Positions 55,195 through 63,727 of a DNA stretch of 64,000 bases are shown one piece after another. The DNA is from SXOA01 sp051004015 (lineage in GTDB: Bacteria > Planctomycetota > Planctomycetia > Pirellulales > Pirellulaceae): the NCBI GenBank assembly GCA_051004015.1, contig JBPCKT010000082.1, positions 1 through 64,000 on the forward strand, given 5' to 3'. The notes under the pieces were generated by a model that worked only from the letters and a program-made list of their open reading frames with translations, had not been told where the DNA came from and did no database searches. The translations under genes and the position numbers were made by a program. Each line of letters starts with the position of its first letter. Within the stretch, counting starts at the first letter, position 1.

Positions 55195-55720
55195 AGGAAT
55201 TATCTAGGGGCTGAGTGGAGAACGAGAGAGGAAGGGTCTCCAAGGTAGGATTTCCGCTCTTTATATCTTACGCGGCAAACAGGGGGGAAGAGCGAAACCG
55301 GCCCTCACCTTTTTCATGGCTTTGCTGCACGCGCTCCTTACAACACGCGGCAGCGGCTTATCTTGCCAGCCGGCGACTAAAGCCTCGGGCACCGCGTTTC
55401 CTAAGGGAAAACAAGGTATCGGCCTGCCCGCCGCGCCGCGCTCATGGAAAAGGCCGTGCTAGCGTCAGAACCCGCGTGGGAGTCATCCTTTGTGCAACCG
55501 GCCCGGCAAGGCGGGAAATTCACGGGAACTCTGCGGACAAGTCAAGAGCGGAAATCTGGGGGGACGATAGCACAACCTAGACTCAGCATTGTTTGCTGAA
55601 GGTCGCTGAACGTCAGCGTCTCGGCCTGCCGCACCTACGAGAACATCGCGGGGCCGGCGGTTCCGGCGACAGGTTGTTTCCGTTTCCGTCTCCGTGTGTT
55701 CCGTTTTTAGGAGTTCTGCA
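55195..55720. other. intergenic region, no gene accepted
   Basis: This holds the divergent start regions of the Hpt gene and the Cys-rich gene. Open frames here are short and lack family features. Nothing repeated or clearly palindromic stands out; the leader of the Cys-rich gene has AGGAG at 55709-55713. Confidence 0.4.
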
Positions 55721-56218
55721 ATGAATCGTTTCATCGTGGCGGCCCTGGCTGCCGGTCTGTTGTGTATCGCTTCTTCCGTCAACGCTGCCGGCATGTTCGG
55801 CGGCGGCAGCTCTTGCGGGTGCGATGCCGCCCCCGTCTGCGGCTGCGAAAAGGCCCCCCGTTGCCATCGTGAGCGTTGCTGCAAGCAGCGCTGCCCCAAG
55901 GAACGTTGCTGCAAGGATCGTTGCCGCAATCGTTGCAACAACGGCTGCGATAACGGCTGTGCGAAGGCCGCCCCGACTTGCGCCGCCCCGACTTGCGCCG
56001 CCGTTGCCCCGACCTGCGAAGCCATGGCCCCGACCTGCGAAGCCAAGGCCCCCAGTTGCGGCTGCGACAATGATTGCAACAAGTGCCGCAAGCAGCGCTG
56101 CTGCAAAGAGCGTTGCCCGAAGCAGCGCTGCTGCAAGCAGCGTTGCCACCGCGACCGCTGCAACAACAGCTGCGGCTGCGAGAAGATGGCCGCTCCTTCC
56201 TGCGGCTGCGGTTACTAG
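55721..56218 (+). CDS. extremely Cys-rich exported protein
   Basis: Protein of 165 residues. AGGAG lies seven bases upstream of ATG. The signal peptide is RFIVAALAAGLLCIASSVNA. I count about 33 Cys in the mature part, close to a quarter of residues, in two similar blocks: CCKQRCPKERCC and CCKERCPKQRCCKQRC, both Arg/Lys-rich, plus a Pro-Thr-Cys-Ala/Glu section (APTCAAPTCAAVAPTCEAM). The pattern suggests a protein heavily cross-linked by disulfides or a metal-binding one, outside the cytoplasm. Planctomycete cell walls are reported to be protein-rich with many Cys; a structural wall role is therefore attractive but unproven. No known family. Confidence 0.8.
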   Translation: MNRFIVAALAAGLLCIASSVNAAGMFGGGSSCGCDAAPVCGCEKAPRCHRERCCKQRCPKERCCKDRCRNRCNNGCDNGCAKAAPTCAAPTCAAVAPTCEAMAPTCEAKAPSCGCDNDCNKCRKQRCCKERCPKQRCCKQRCHRDRCNNSCGCEKMAAPSCGCGY

Positions 56219-56296
56219 TCTGCCAAGCCAGCGAGGCTGAGCACCCGCACACACCACTGCGAAAGAGCTCAGTCCCGCTCCCAAGATAACGCGAGG

Positions 56297-56327
56297 CCCC
56301 CGGCATGCCATGCAAGCCGGGGGTTTT
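56297..56327 (+). terminator. rho-independent terminator
   Basis: CCCCCGGC, an 11-base loop, GCCGGGGG, then TTTTGTGTTTC. It lies about 80 bases after the Cys-rich gene. Confidence 0.88.
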
Positions 56328-56606
56328 GTGTTTCTTGGGCCCCTCAGTCTACTGACACTTCCGCTTCATCCATTTTGAGCATAATCCTCATCCCCTCTTC
56401 CAGTTCGCCGCAGGTCTCCAGTCCTCCGCTTCTCCAATTCGGTGGAGGTCACCAACAGCGTCTCTCACTGGCGGCACTCTTCATGCATGTTGTTGTCCTC
56501 ATTGTTCTCGGTAACTTACGGCACCTTATAGTTTTGTACTCATGTATAGTTATCAAGAATCGCATTTCGATAAGAGTTTTTTCATACGTTTGGCGGGAGG
56601 GGGGGA

Positions 56607-56634
56607 TTGACTTTTGCAGCCCATCTGCTAGAAT
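56607..56634 (+). promoter_or_regulatory. sigma-70-like promoter
   Basis: TTGACT (56607-56612), a 16-base spacer and TAGAAT (56629-56634). It would start a transcript with a leader of about 310 bases before the DUF3494/dockerin gene. Confidence 0.5.
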
Positions 56635-56949
56635 GCGTCTAGCTCAGGGAGCGGGCTTTGCGGCACGGCATGAAGTCCGCTAAATCGAGGGGTGATTCAC
56701 CATGAGCGCACTTCTATTGATTCTCTTGTGCCGGAGCTCCCTCGAGGGCACTGCGATGTGCGGCTCCAACAGCCGCACTTTCTAAAGGATGCTCTTTCCG
56801 GGGGCCTCCTCGGCAATCTTCTTGAAAGCGTTGCCAGCCGACGCTGGCTGTGAGCCTCCTTGGCGAGCACCTGATATCGGATCTGAAAGGAACCAGGAAT
56901 CCGTCATGTCGCGGAAGAACCGCAATCACCTTCAACCGCGAGTTGCATC
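56635..56949 (+). other. long structured leader of DUF3494 gene
   Basis: The leader contains the hairpin GTGCGGCT/CCAAC/AGCCGCAC (56758-56778) and GCCAGC/CGAC/GCTGGC further on, with GGCAA...TTGCC before it. A 27-codon frame (56702-56785) with a GAGGGG ribosome site is possible but unconvincing. A second ATG at 56906 (MSRKNRNHLQPRVAS) has a good planctomycete-style start but is in another frame and ends before the large protein. It could be a leader peptide or a sign of a frameshift. Confidence 0.45.
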
Positions 56950-59900
56950 ATGTTCTACCCAAGATTCGCTGGACTGTTCGGAAAGTCCTGGTCCCGCAAG
57001 CGCACCCGCCGCGCGCTGGTTTCGATACGCTTGACCCGGCGGCTAGGGTTCCTTTGCCTGGAGGATCGCCGGTTGCTCGCAAGTATTCTGCTCCCCACGG
57101 CGGAGAGTTTCGCGGTTCTGGGCGGCTCGACGGTGACCAATACCGGCTCGAGCGTCATCACCGGAAATCTCGGAGTCAGCCCAGGTACCGCGGTCGTTGG
57201 CTTTCCTCCGGGGATCGTGACGCCACCCGGAACGATACACGCAGCCGATGCGGTCGCGATTCAGGCTCAGACTGAGGTCACCATTGCGTACAACGATCTC
57301 GCGGGCCGAGCGTCCAACTTTAACCAGACTGGAATAGATCTGGGTGGACTCACGCTCACACCGGGTGTCTATACTTTTGCGTCGTCGGCCCAGTTGACGG
57401 GAACACTCACTCTTGACGCTCAGGGCAACCCCGATGCGGAGTTCATTTTCCAGATAGGGAGCACACTCACGACCGCCAGCAACTCGTCTGTTCTCGTGAT
57501 CAATGGGGCTGACCCATGCAATGTGTACTGGCAAGTCGGCAGCTCCGCGACTCTCGGGACGGACACGGACTTCGCAGGGAATATTCTCGCGCTCACGAGC
57601 ATCACCCTGACCACCGGAGCAAACATTGTGTCCGGTAGAGCCTTGGCGCGAAATGGCGCCGTGACCCTGGATACCAATGAGGTCTCCATCGACGGCTGCG
57701 CCCACGGCAGCATCGCCTGGGAGAAGCGGGACGCCGGCGGGACGCTGCTGGGCGGGGCGCAATTCACGATCAGCCCTGATCCGACCGACGGGGTCGGCAT
57801 TTTGACGATCCTGGACAATGGACCCGGCGATGCAGATCCGGCGCTGGGACAGATCCTGGTCCTCAACGCGCTGCCGGGCACGTACACGATCACCGAGACC
57901 GTGGCCCCGCTTGGCTACGTGATTGACGTTGATCCGACGCGGGTCGTCAGCGTGACGGGGGCCGAATTAAATCCGGTCATCGGCGTGCAGGGGACGGACA
58001 ATCCGGGCGTCACGGACGAGTCCGACTTCCACAACAGTCTGATTCAAGTCACCGTGGGGAGCATCGCCTGGGAGAAGCGGGATGCCGGAGGAGTGCTTCT
58101 GGGCGGGGCACAATTCACGATCAGCCCTGACCCGACGGACGGGGTCGGCATCCTGACGATCCTGGACAATGGACCCGGCGATGCAGATCCGGCGCTGGGA
58201 CAAATCCTGGTCCTCAACGCGCTGCCGGGCACGTACACGATCACCGAGACCGTGGCCCCGCTCGGCTACGTGATTGACGTTGATCCGACGCGGGTCGTCA
58301 CCGTGACAGTCGGCAACTTAACGCAGGTCATCGGCGTGCAGGGATTCAACGATGTGGGCGTCACGGATGAGTCCGACTTTCACAACAGCCTGATTGTGGG
58401 GATTGTGGGGAGCATCGCCTGGGAGAAGCGGGACGCCGCCGGGACGCTGCTGGGCGGGGCACAATTCACGATCAGCCCTGATCCGACGGACGGAGTCGGC
58501 ATTTTGACGATCCTGGACAACGGGCCCGGCGATGCAGATCCGGCGCTGGGACAGATCCTGGTCCTCAACGCGCTGCCGGGCACGTACACGATCACCGAGA
58601 CCGTGGCCCCGCTCGGCTACGTGATTGACGCTGATCCGACGCGGGTCGTCACCTTGACCGTTGGCGACTCAACGCAGATCATCGGCGTGCAGGGATTCAA
58701 CGATGTGGGCGTCACGGATGAGTCCGACTTCCACAACAATTTGATTGTGGGGAGCATCACTTGGGAAAAGCGGGCTACAAACGCCAATCCGCTGCTGCTG
58801 GGCGGAGCGACGTTTGAAATCAGCCCCAACCCGCTGACCGGTGTGGGTACGCTGATCGTGGTCGATGGCGGCGCGAACGACGCCGACGGCCTGGCCAACG
58901 GCGTGCTGCAAGTCAACAACGTGCTGCCGGGGACCTACACGATCACCGAAACGGTGGCCCCGTCCGGCTTCGCCATCGACAACGACCCCACTCGTTTGGT
59001 CACGGTCAGTGCCGGCGACCTGAATGCCGTGATCGGAGTTCAAGGGGCGGATAACGCCGGCGATGCTGACGAGTCCGACTTCCATAACCGGCGTGTGATC
59101 GTCATCGGACCCGGTAAGAGTCCGAGGACGCCGCAATTCGTCCAACTGATCGACGAGGAGACCGGGGATGTGTTGTCGCAGTTCGCGCCTTACGGCAATA
59201 CTTTCCAGGGAGGCGTTCGGGTCGCCACCGGCGATCTCACCGGCGATGGTGTCGTCGAGATCGTGACGGCTCCGGGGTGGAGCATTGTCGCGGAAGTTCG
59301 CGTGTTTACCCAGAATGGCGTACTGCTGACGTCGTTCCGACCGTACGGCTCGACGTTCGACGGCGGCGTCCAGGTGGCGGTCGCGGACGTCGACGGCGAC
59401 GGACTGAGCGACATCATCACGGTTCCCAGCTACGGGCCTGCCCAGGTGAAGGTGTTCCGGAATGTGCTTGTCGGCGGGGTGCCCACGTTCGATGCGTCCC
59501 AGCCCTACAGGGATTTCCTCGCGTTCCCAGCGTCGTTTATCGGCGGCGCGGTGGTTGCCGCGGCCGACATGGGTAGCACCCCGCTGGCCAACGGACCGTT
59601 CGATAACACGCTGCTGGACCAGCAGGCGGAAATCGTCGTCGGGAGCGGAGCCGGCATGACGACCACCGTCAAGGTTTTCGACGTGAGCGGCCTGATCACG
59701 CCCACGCCTGGCGCGATTCCCGCGACCGCTGGGAGCTTCACTCCTTTCACCACCACTACCAGTTACCGAGGGGGAGTGTCCCTTAGTGTGGCGCGGATCA
59801 ACGCGGACCTCATCCCGGACATCGTGGTGGGTGCCGGCGTCAACGGTCAATCTCTGGTGGACGTTTGGGCCTGGGACAACACCGCTTCCGCCACATTGTC

Positions 59901-60642
59901 CAGCTTGTCGGCGAATGGCATCGGCTTTGCCGCGTTCACGGATGCGAGTCGAACCGCGCCGGTCCAGGTCGCGGCACTGGACACCGATGGTGACGGCATC
60001 GCGGACGCAATTCTGGCCGTGCAGGGGCCGGGCGGAACCACCAGCCAGATCCGCGTATTCAACATCACCAGCGTCGCTCCGCTCCAGGTTTCGCCGGCCA
60101 CGGCGATCCCGGCCAGCTTCCTGGGCCCCTACTTCATCGCGACAATCCCCCAAGGGCTGACGGCCGGCAGCGTGATCCCCTTCGCGTCAGCTCCGCTGGG
60201 CGACGAATTCGATGTGCCTGTCTCGGGGGAATTCGATCCGCTGCTCGCGGATCTCACTCTCTCCGGCGGCGATACCAACCTGGAGAACCCGCTGGATGCC
60301 AATAACGACGGCCAGGTCTCGCCGGTGGATGCCTTGCTGGTGATCAACCGGCTCAACGCCGGCACTCCCACGGTGAGCAACCCGCTCTCCGGCCAGGCCC
60401 CCTTCGTCGATACCAACAACGATGGCGAAGTCTCGCCGGTGGACGCCCTGTTGATCATTAACTGGCTCAATCGAGAGTCGGCTCTGTCCCAGCAGGCTTC
60501 GTCCGCGGTCGGGGCCGAGGGCGAGGACGAAGCCTCCACTTCAGCCAGCGACGCCTACTTCAACCTGGTCGGCAGCCTCGCTATCGAACTGTCCCAGGAG
60601 TACTACCAAGGCGGCAACAAATCGCCCCGCCGCTCTCTATAA
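56950..60642 (+). CDS. DUF3494 (ice-binding type) protein with repeats and dockerin
   Basis: Protein of 1230 residues. The planctomycete motif LGFLCLEDRRLLAS (about 33-46) is followed by a DUF3494 beta-helix domain (about 50-235; NLGVSPGTAVVGFPPG, ADAVAIQAQTEVTIAYNDLA, GVYTFASSAQLTGTLTLDAQ). Four SpaA-like repeats follow (from about 253, period 117 residues), the first three nearly identical; then a beta-propeller-like FG-GAP region (about 720-1090) and two dockerin-like loops (DANNDGQVSPVDALLVINRL, DTNNDGEVSPVDALLIINWL). DUF3494 occurs in ice-binding proteins and in adhesins. Here the repeat stalk and dockerin suggest a surface adhesin. The start codon is uncertain, because its ribosome site is weak. 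Confidence 0.88.
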   Translation: MFYPRFAGLFGKSWSRKRTRRALVSIRLTRRLGFLCLEDRRLLASILLPTAESFAVLGGSTVTNTGSSVITGNLGVSPGTAVVGFPPGIVTPPGTIHAADAVAIQAQTEVTIAYNDLAGRASNFNQTGIDLGGLTLTPGVYTFASSAQLTGTLTLDAQGNPDAEFIFQIGSTLTTASNSSVLVINGADPCNVYWQVGSSATLGTDTDFAGNILALTSITLTTGANIVSGRALARNGAVTLDTNEVSIDGCAHGSIAWEKRDAGGTLLGGAQFTISPDPTDGVGILTILDNGPGDADPALGQILVLNALPGTYTITETVAPLGYVIDVDPTRVVSVTGAELNPVIGVQGTDNPGVTDESDFHNSLIQVTVGSIAWEKRDAGGVLLGGAQFTISPDPTDGVGILTILDNGPGDADPALGQILVLNALPGTYTITETVAPLGYVIDVDPTRVVTVTVGNLTQVIGVQGFNDVGVTDESDFHNSLIVGIVGSIAWEKRDAAGTLLGGAQFTISPDPTDGVGILTILDNGPGDADPALGQILVLNALPGTYTITETVAPLGYVIDADPTRVVTLTVGDSTQIIGVQGFNDVGVTDESDFHNNLIVGSITWEKRATNANPLLLGGATFEISPNPLTGVGTLIVVDGGANDADGLANGVLQVNNVLPGTYTITETVAPSGFAIDNDPTRLVTVSAGDLNAVIGVQGADNAGDADESDFHNRRVIVIGPGKSPRTPQFVQLIDEETGDVLSQFAPYGNTFQGGVRVATGDLTGDGVVEIVTAPGWSIVAEVRVFTQNGVLLTSFRPYGSTFDGGVQVAVADVDGDGLSDIITVPSYGPAQVKVFRNVLVGGVPTFDASQPYRDFLAFPASFIGGAVVAAADMGSTPLANGPFDNTLLDQQAEIVVGSGAGMTTTVKVFDVSGLITPTPGAIPATAGSFTPFTTTTSYRGGVSLSVARINADLIPDIVVGAGVNGQSLVDVWAWDNTASATLSSLSANGIGFAAFTDASRTAPVQVAALDTDGDGIADAILAVQGPGGTTSQIRVFNITSVAPLQVSPATAIPASFLGPYFIATIPQGLTAGSVIPFASAPLGDEFDVPVSGEFDPLLADLTLSGGDTNLENPLDANNDGQVSPVDALLVINRLNAGTPTVSNPLSGQAPFVDTNNDGEVSPVDALLIINWLNRESALSQQASSAVGAEGEDEASTSASDAYFNLVGSLAIELSQEYYQGGNKSPRRSL
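57708..59090 (+). repeat. four tandem 342-351-base coding repeats
   Basis: Units begin near 57708, 58059, 58410 and 58752, each starting SI(A/T)WEKR and containing GTYTITETVAP. The first three share long identical DNA stretches including silent positions, while the fourth is diverged. Recent duplication or gene conversion is likely. Confidence 0.85.
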
Positions 60643-60680
60643 AGAGAGAGCCTTACGATGCGTTGAAAGCACGGAGTGCG

Positions 60681-61883
60681 TTACCAGCGCGCCTCCAGGC
60701 CGACGTTCACCCCGTGCAGGAACATGCCCCCGCCGTTGCTGATCTGGTTCCCGCTGGGCGACGTCGCGAAGTCGAAATCGAGCTGGTCCGGGGCGAGGGC
60801 CACTCCCTCGATCCAGAGGACGTTGTAGCCGGCCCTGGCGTTCCAGACGTCGTTCAGAGCATAGAGTCCCGAAAGGTTGGCCCCGCCCACAAAGGCAACT
60901 CCCCCTTGGCTGCTCGACACGGTCGGCCGCAACGGGAAGTTGGGAAAGTCGGTCACCGATTGCGTTTGACGGGCGTCGTTGCCGAAGATGCCGGCAAAGC
61001 CGGTCGCATCCCAGCCCAGCCGGCCCCGCGTGCGCCGCAATCTCGCCCCGAGTTGTGCACCGTACAGGTTATTGTTGGTGCGAATATTGTAAGCGCCTTC
61101 CTCGACCGCGCCGGCTACCGTTCTCTGAGCCGAAATGTTGAGCTCTTCCGCGAGGTTGAGGTAGCGAAAGCCGCTGAACCATGTAACCGATCGGCAGCTG
61201 ACCTCGCCGCAGCAAGATTCTTCGCAGCAACCGCAACAGCAGAGCAAATTCACCGCGAAACTATGCACCGCAAAAGAATAATCCACCTGAGCCTGGTCCA
61301 TGTCCACAAATACATTGCCGGCCAGATTATCCGGGAAAGTCAGGAACGCATTGGGATCAGTACTTACGACAACCGCGGACGCGTTTGCAGCAAAGAGGCC
61401 GAAATAGTCAAATTCGACCGCTCGGCCTCCGCACAGACGCCTCCCCACCGTGACCTGCAAGCCGGCATCGAAGTTGGAATTGAGGTCCGAAGTGGACAGG
61501 AATGTTGTGCTCGTATTGGGATCGACGATGATCGGGCGGTCCGAGAAGCGGGGTTCCCGTTTCAGAAACAATGCCCCGACCTGCACGTAGGCGCAGGGAC
61601 ATGCGTCGATCCAGGAAGGACTCAAACATCCGTCGAACCCAGGGTCCTGCGACTCGGGGATGGACGGTCCGCCGCTCGCGGAAGTATTCTCGCTCAGCAC
61701 CCGCTGGAAGCGGTCGTCCAGCCCGACACTACGGAAATACCCTCCTTGTGCCGCCGGATCCGCCTGGCGAACACTTGCCACCGAGGACTGCTCCCCCTCC
61801 TGCCCCATCGCCGGCGTACCGGTTTTCGCAGCGACGACGACCAGCACGATTGCGACACCTAATCTCAGGGAATTTATGCTCAT
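60681..61883 (-). CDS. outer-membrane barrel protein (BBP7-like)
   Basis: Protein of 400 residues starting MSINSLRLGVAIVLVVVAAK, a signal peptide to about residue 30. A longer frame from a TTG at 62078 is not supported. The mature part has alternating beta strands (YVQVGALFLKREPRFSDRP, GRRLCGGRAVEFDYFGLF, WNARAGYNVLWIEGVALAP) and ends GLEARW, an aromatic C-terminal signal for outer-membrane insertion. A Cys-rich loop CCCGCCEESCCGEVSC (about 207-222) is unusual for a barrel and recalls the Cys-rich protein at 55721. It belongs to the planctomycete BBP7-like family; function unknown. It converges with the DUF3494 gene. Confidence 0.85.
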   Translation of the reverse strand: MSINSLRLGVAIVLVVVAAKTGTPAMGQEGEQSSVASVRQADPAAQGGYFRSVGLDDRFQRVLSENTSASGGPSIPESQDPGFDGCLSPSWIDACPCAYVQVGALFLKREPRFSDRPIIVDPNTSTTFLSTSDLNSNFDAGLQVTVGRRLCGGRAVEFDYFGLFAANASAVVVSTDPNAFLTFPDNLAGNVFVDMDQAQVDYSFAVHSFAVNLLCCCGCCEESCCGEVSCRSVTWFSGFRYLNLAEELNISAQRTVAGAVEEGAYNIRTNNNLYGAQLGARLRRTRGRLGWDATGFAGIFGNDARQTQSVTDFPNFPLRPTVSSSQGGVAFVGGANLSGLYALNDVWNARAGYNVLWIEGVALAPDQLDFDFATSPSGNQISNGGGMFLHGVNVGLEARW

Positions 61884-62604
61884 AAGCTCTGTGGGAAGGG
61901 GGCTATTAAATCCCCGCAATTGGCAGTAAGCAATGGGAAAGTAGGTGGACTCACCCCCCCCCCATAAAAAAATGAGGTCATAAATCGACCCATTTTTCGC
62001 TATGAACGTTAGTCGAACCGGAGCGACCGGAGAAATCACTAATCGGTGACTTTTCGGCACAACAGGTATTACCGTCAAAGTTTGTCAAAGCGCTACTCAG
62101 GCGGGCGTCGCAATGGCGTCCCGAACCCCTTGGCCATAGCTATCCCGCCAGCGTTACAGGCTTGCGGAAGCAAGCTAGCAAGAAATGCGGCCCCAGGATG
62201 ACCAGGCCCCACACATCGGGAACATGAACCAAAAAGCGGCCAAAGGCCCCCGCCCCGCCCCATTCGCCGCATCTCGAAATCAGCAGGCCCGCCCATGCAG
62301 GCCCGCAGGGCCGACCCGACGATAGCCCAGACCAAAGGCCGTTATAGCCGCACTGGATCTCTGAAAACCGCCTGAAGACGGGACTCCAGCAGGGGGCGGC
62401 ACGGAAAAAAGTCGAAAAATTGTTGTCACTATCTCTTGACGGTGCAAATCTGGTTGTATACACTTAAGTACAGTACATGGGCTGGCTGCGCGCGGAGAGA
62501 AGGAAATTTGAGACGAGAGGAAGAGGAGGGGTCAGGGGACAGTAGGCAGGAAATAGGAGGCAGAGAAAGATTTGCAGGTTTTTGATTTGACATGGCCTGG
62601 GAGG
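61884..62604. other. gene-free region
   Basis: No gene is convincing in these 720 bases. Near 62452 the palindrome TGTATACA occurs, as it does inside the repeat at 35047. From 62500 the plus strand is purine-rich. A sigma-70-like pair TTGACG / TATACA near 62440 has a spacing of only about 15 bases. Confidence 0.4.
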
Positions 62605-62757
62605 GCCGGAGGGGGAAAGTGAATCAAGAAAGAGGGCTGATTCAGGACTTACGGCGTGAATCAAAGTTGCAAGTGGAAGATAGTAATAGTGTTACAGATA
62701 TTCACAATATCGTAAGTTACTGTGAAGAAAGAGAGTGAATCATGAATCAAGAATGCC
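62605..62757 (-). repeat. TGATTCA-rich dispersed repeat, copy 2
   Basis: Read on the minus strand: TTCTTGATTCATGATTCA, then ACTTTGATTCACGCCG and TTTCTTGATTCACTTT, the same order as in copy 1 at 35047-35190. It lies about 100 bases downstream of the MotA/TolQ/ExbB-type gene, in the sense of that gene. Confidence 0.55.
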
Positions 62758-62788
62758 TCGGGCGGGGGGGAGAGAGATGAAAGCCGAG

Positions 62789-62850
62789 GTCGGAAAGTGG
62801 AAAGCGGAAGAGAACGACGGAGAGCTAGGTTCGGCTTTCCGCTTTCCGAC
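62789..62850 (-). terminator. GGAAAG-repeat hairpin after MotA/ExbB gene
   Basis: GTCGGAAAGTGGAAAGCG (62789-62806) and GGCTTTCCGCTTTCCGAC (62833-62850) form a nearly perfect 18-bp stem, 14 bases after the stop on the minus strand. It is built from a simple repeat and has only a weak pyrimidine tail, so it may stabilise the mRNA 3' end rather than terminate. Confidence 0.5.
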
Positions 62851-62863
62851 TTCCGCTGTGCCA

Positions 62864-63727
62864 TCACATCGTTCGCTTGCGGGCCAGGGGCATGAGGATG
62901 CGTTCGACGCGCTTGCCGCATTCGGAGACGAGGGAGTCGATCTTGTTGCGGAAGTAGCTGAAGGCGCACATGGCGGGGATGGCGACGACGAGGCCTTCCA
63001 TAGTGGTGACGAGGGCGAGGCTGATGTTGTCGGCAAGGGCGGCAGGGGTGGGATGTTCTTTCTGGTTCGCCAGTTGGTTGAACGCCAGGATCATTCCATA
63101 GACCGTACCAAGCAGCCCGAGCATGGGGGCGATGGCGGCGATGACGTTGAGCATGTCGGTCTTGCGGTAGAGGCGGGCGGTGTTGTCCTCGCCTGCTTCC
63201 TCCACGGCCGACTTGTATTCCGCGAAGCCGAACTCGCTCCCCTGGTAGGTTTCCAGGCCGGCGAGAATGACGTCGGTGGCGAGGGAATAGTTTTTGGGGT
63301 CGCGGCAGAACTCGGTGGCCTCGGCGATCTGGCCGTGGTGGAGCATTTCCTCGAGCTGCTGCATCGCGACTTCGGGCATGAGCCGCTCTTTGCGGATGGA
63401 GATGGCGTGCTCGATGATCAGGCCGATGGCCACGAAGGAGAGAATGATGATGACCAGACCGATGAGGCCGCTGGCGACGAGGTTGTCCCACCAGGTCCGC
63501 TCGCGGGTATTGGCGGGGGCCTTTTTGGTCGGTACGGCGGTGGTCGCCGGCACGTCCTCCACCTTGGGCTCTTCGCCGGGGTTCACTTCCGGAGCCTGGG
63601 CGCGGGCAGCCGCGACGAAACGGGAGCTCAGGTCCATTCCGAGCCAAACGGCGAGCAGGCCGGCCACGAGGCGGAGCACCGTTCCCCGCGGCAGGTGAGA
63701 AAGAAAACCGCCCAGCGTCATCCTCAT
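62864..63727 (-). CDS. MotA/TolQ/ExbB proton-channel protein
   Basis: Inner-membrane protein of 287 residues. An N-terminal hydrophobic stretch (about 12-45) precedes a periplasmic linker with Pro and Lys. Three membrane helices of the family follow: GLIGLVIIILSFVAIGLIIEH (about 88-108), NVIAAIAPMLGLLGTVYGMI (about 193-213) and SLALVTTMEGLVVAIPAMCA (about 233-253). The conserved block APMLGLLGTVYGMI is diagnostic. The protein forms proton-driven motors with ExbD/TolR-type partners to energise TonB or envelope processes. In planctomycetes it is usually followed by ExbD genes, but none lies downstream here. Its start overlaps the stop of the upstream gene by four bases. Confidence 0.92.
   Translation of the reverse strand: MRMTLGGFLSHLPRGTVLRLVAGLLAVWLGMDLSSRFVAAARAQAPEVNPGEEPKVEDVPATTAVPTKKAPANTRERTWWDNLVASGLIGLVIIILSFVAIGLIIEHAISIRKERLMPEVAMQQLEEMLHHGQIAEATEFCRDPKNYSLATDVILAGLETYQGSEFGFAEYKSAVEEAGEDNTARLYRKTDMLNVIAAIAPMLGLLGTVYGMILAFNQLANQKEHPTPAALADNISLALVTTMEGLVVAIPAMCAFSYFRNKIDSLVSECGKRVERILMPLARKRTM

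Noticed and set aside
56702..56785. Possible 27-residue peptide in the leader of the DUF3494 gene
   Set aside because: It has a ribosome-like GAGGGG but no conserved feature, and it overlaps a hairpin. Kept only as a possibility in the leader entry.
57708..59090. Regularly spaced repeats considered as a CRISPR-like or satellite array
   Set aside because: The period is a multiple of three, the units are in frame and encode SpaA-like domains, and there are no spacers or cas genes.
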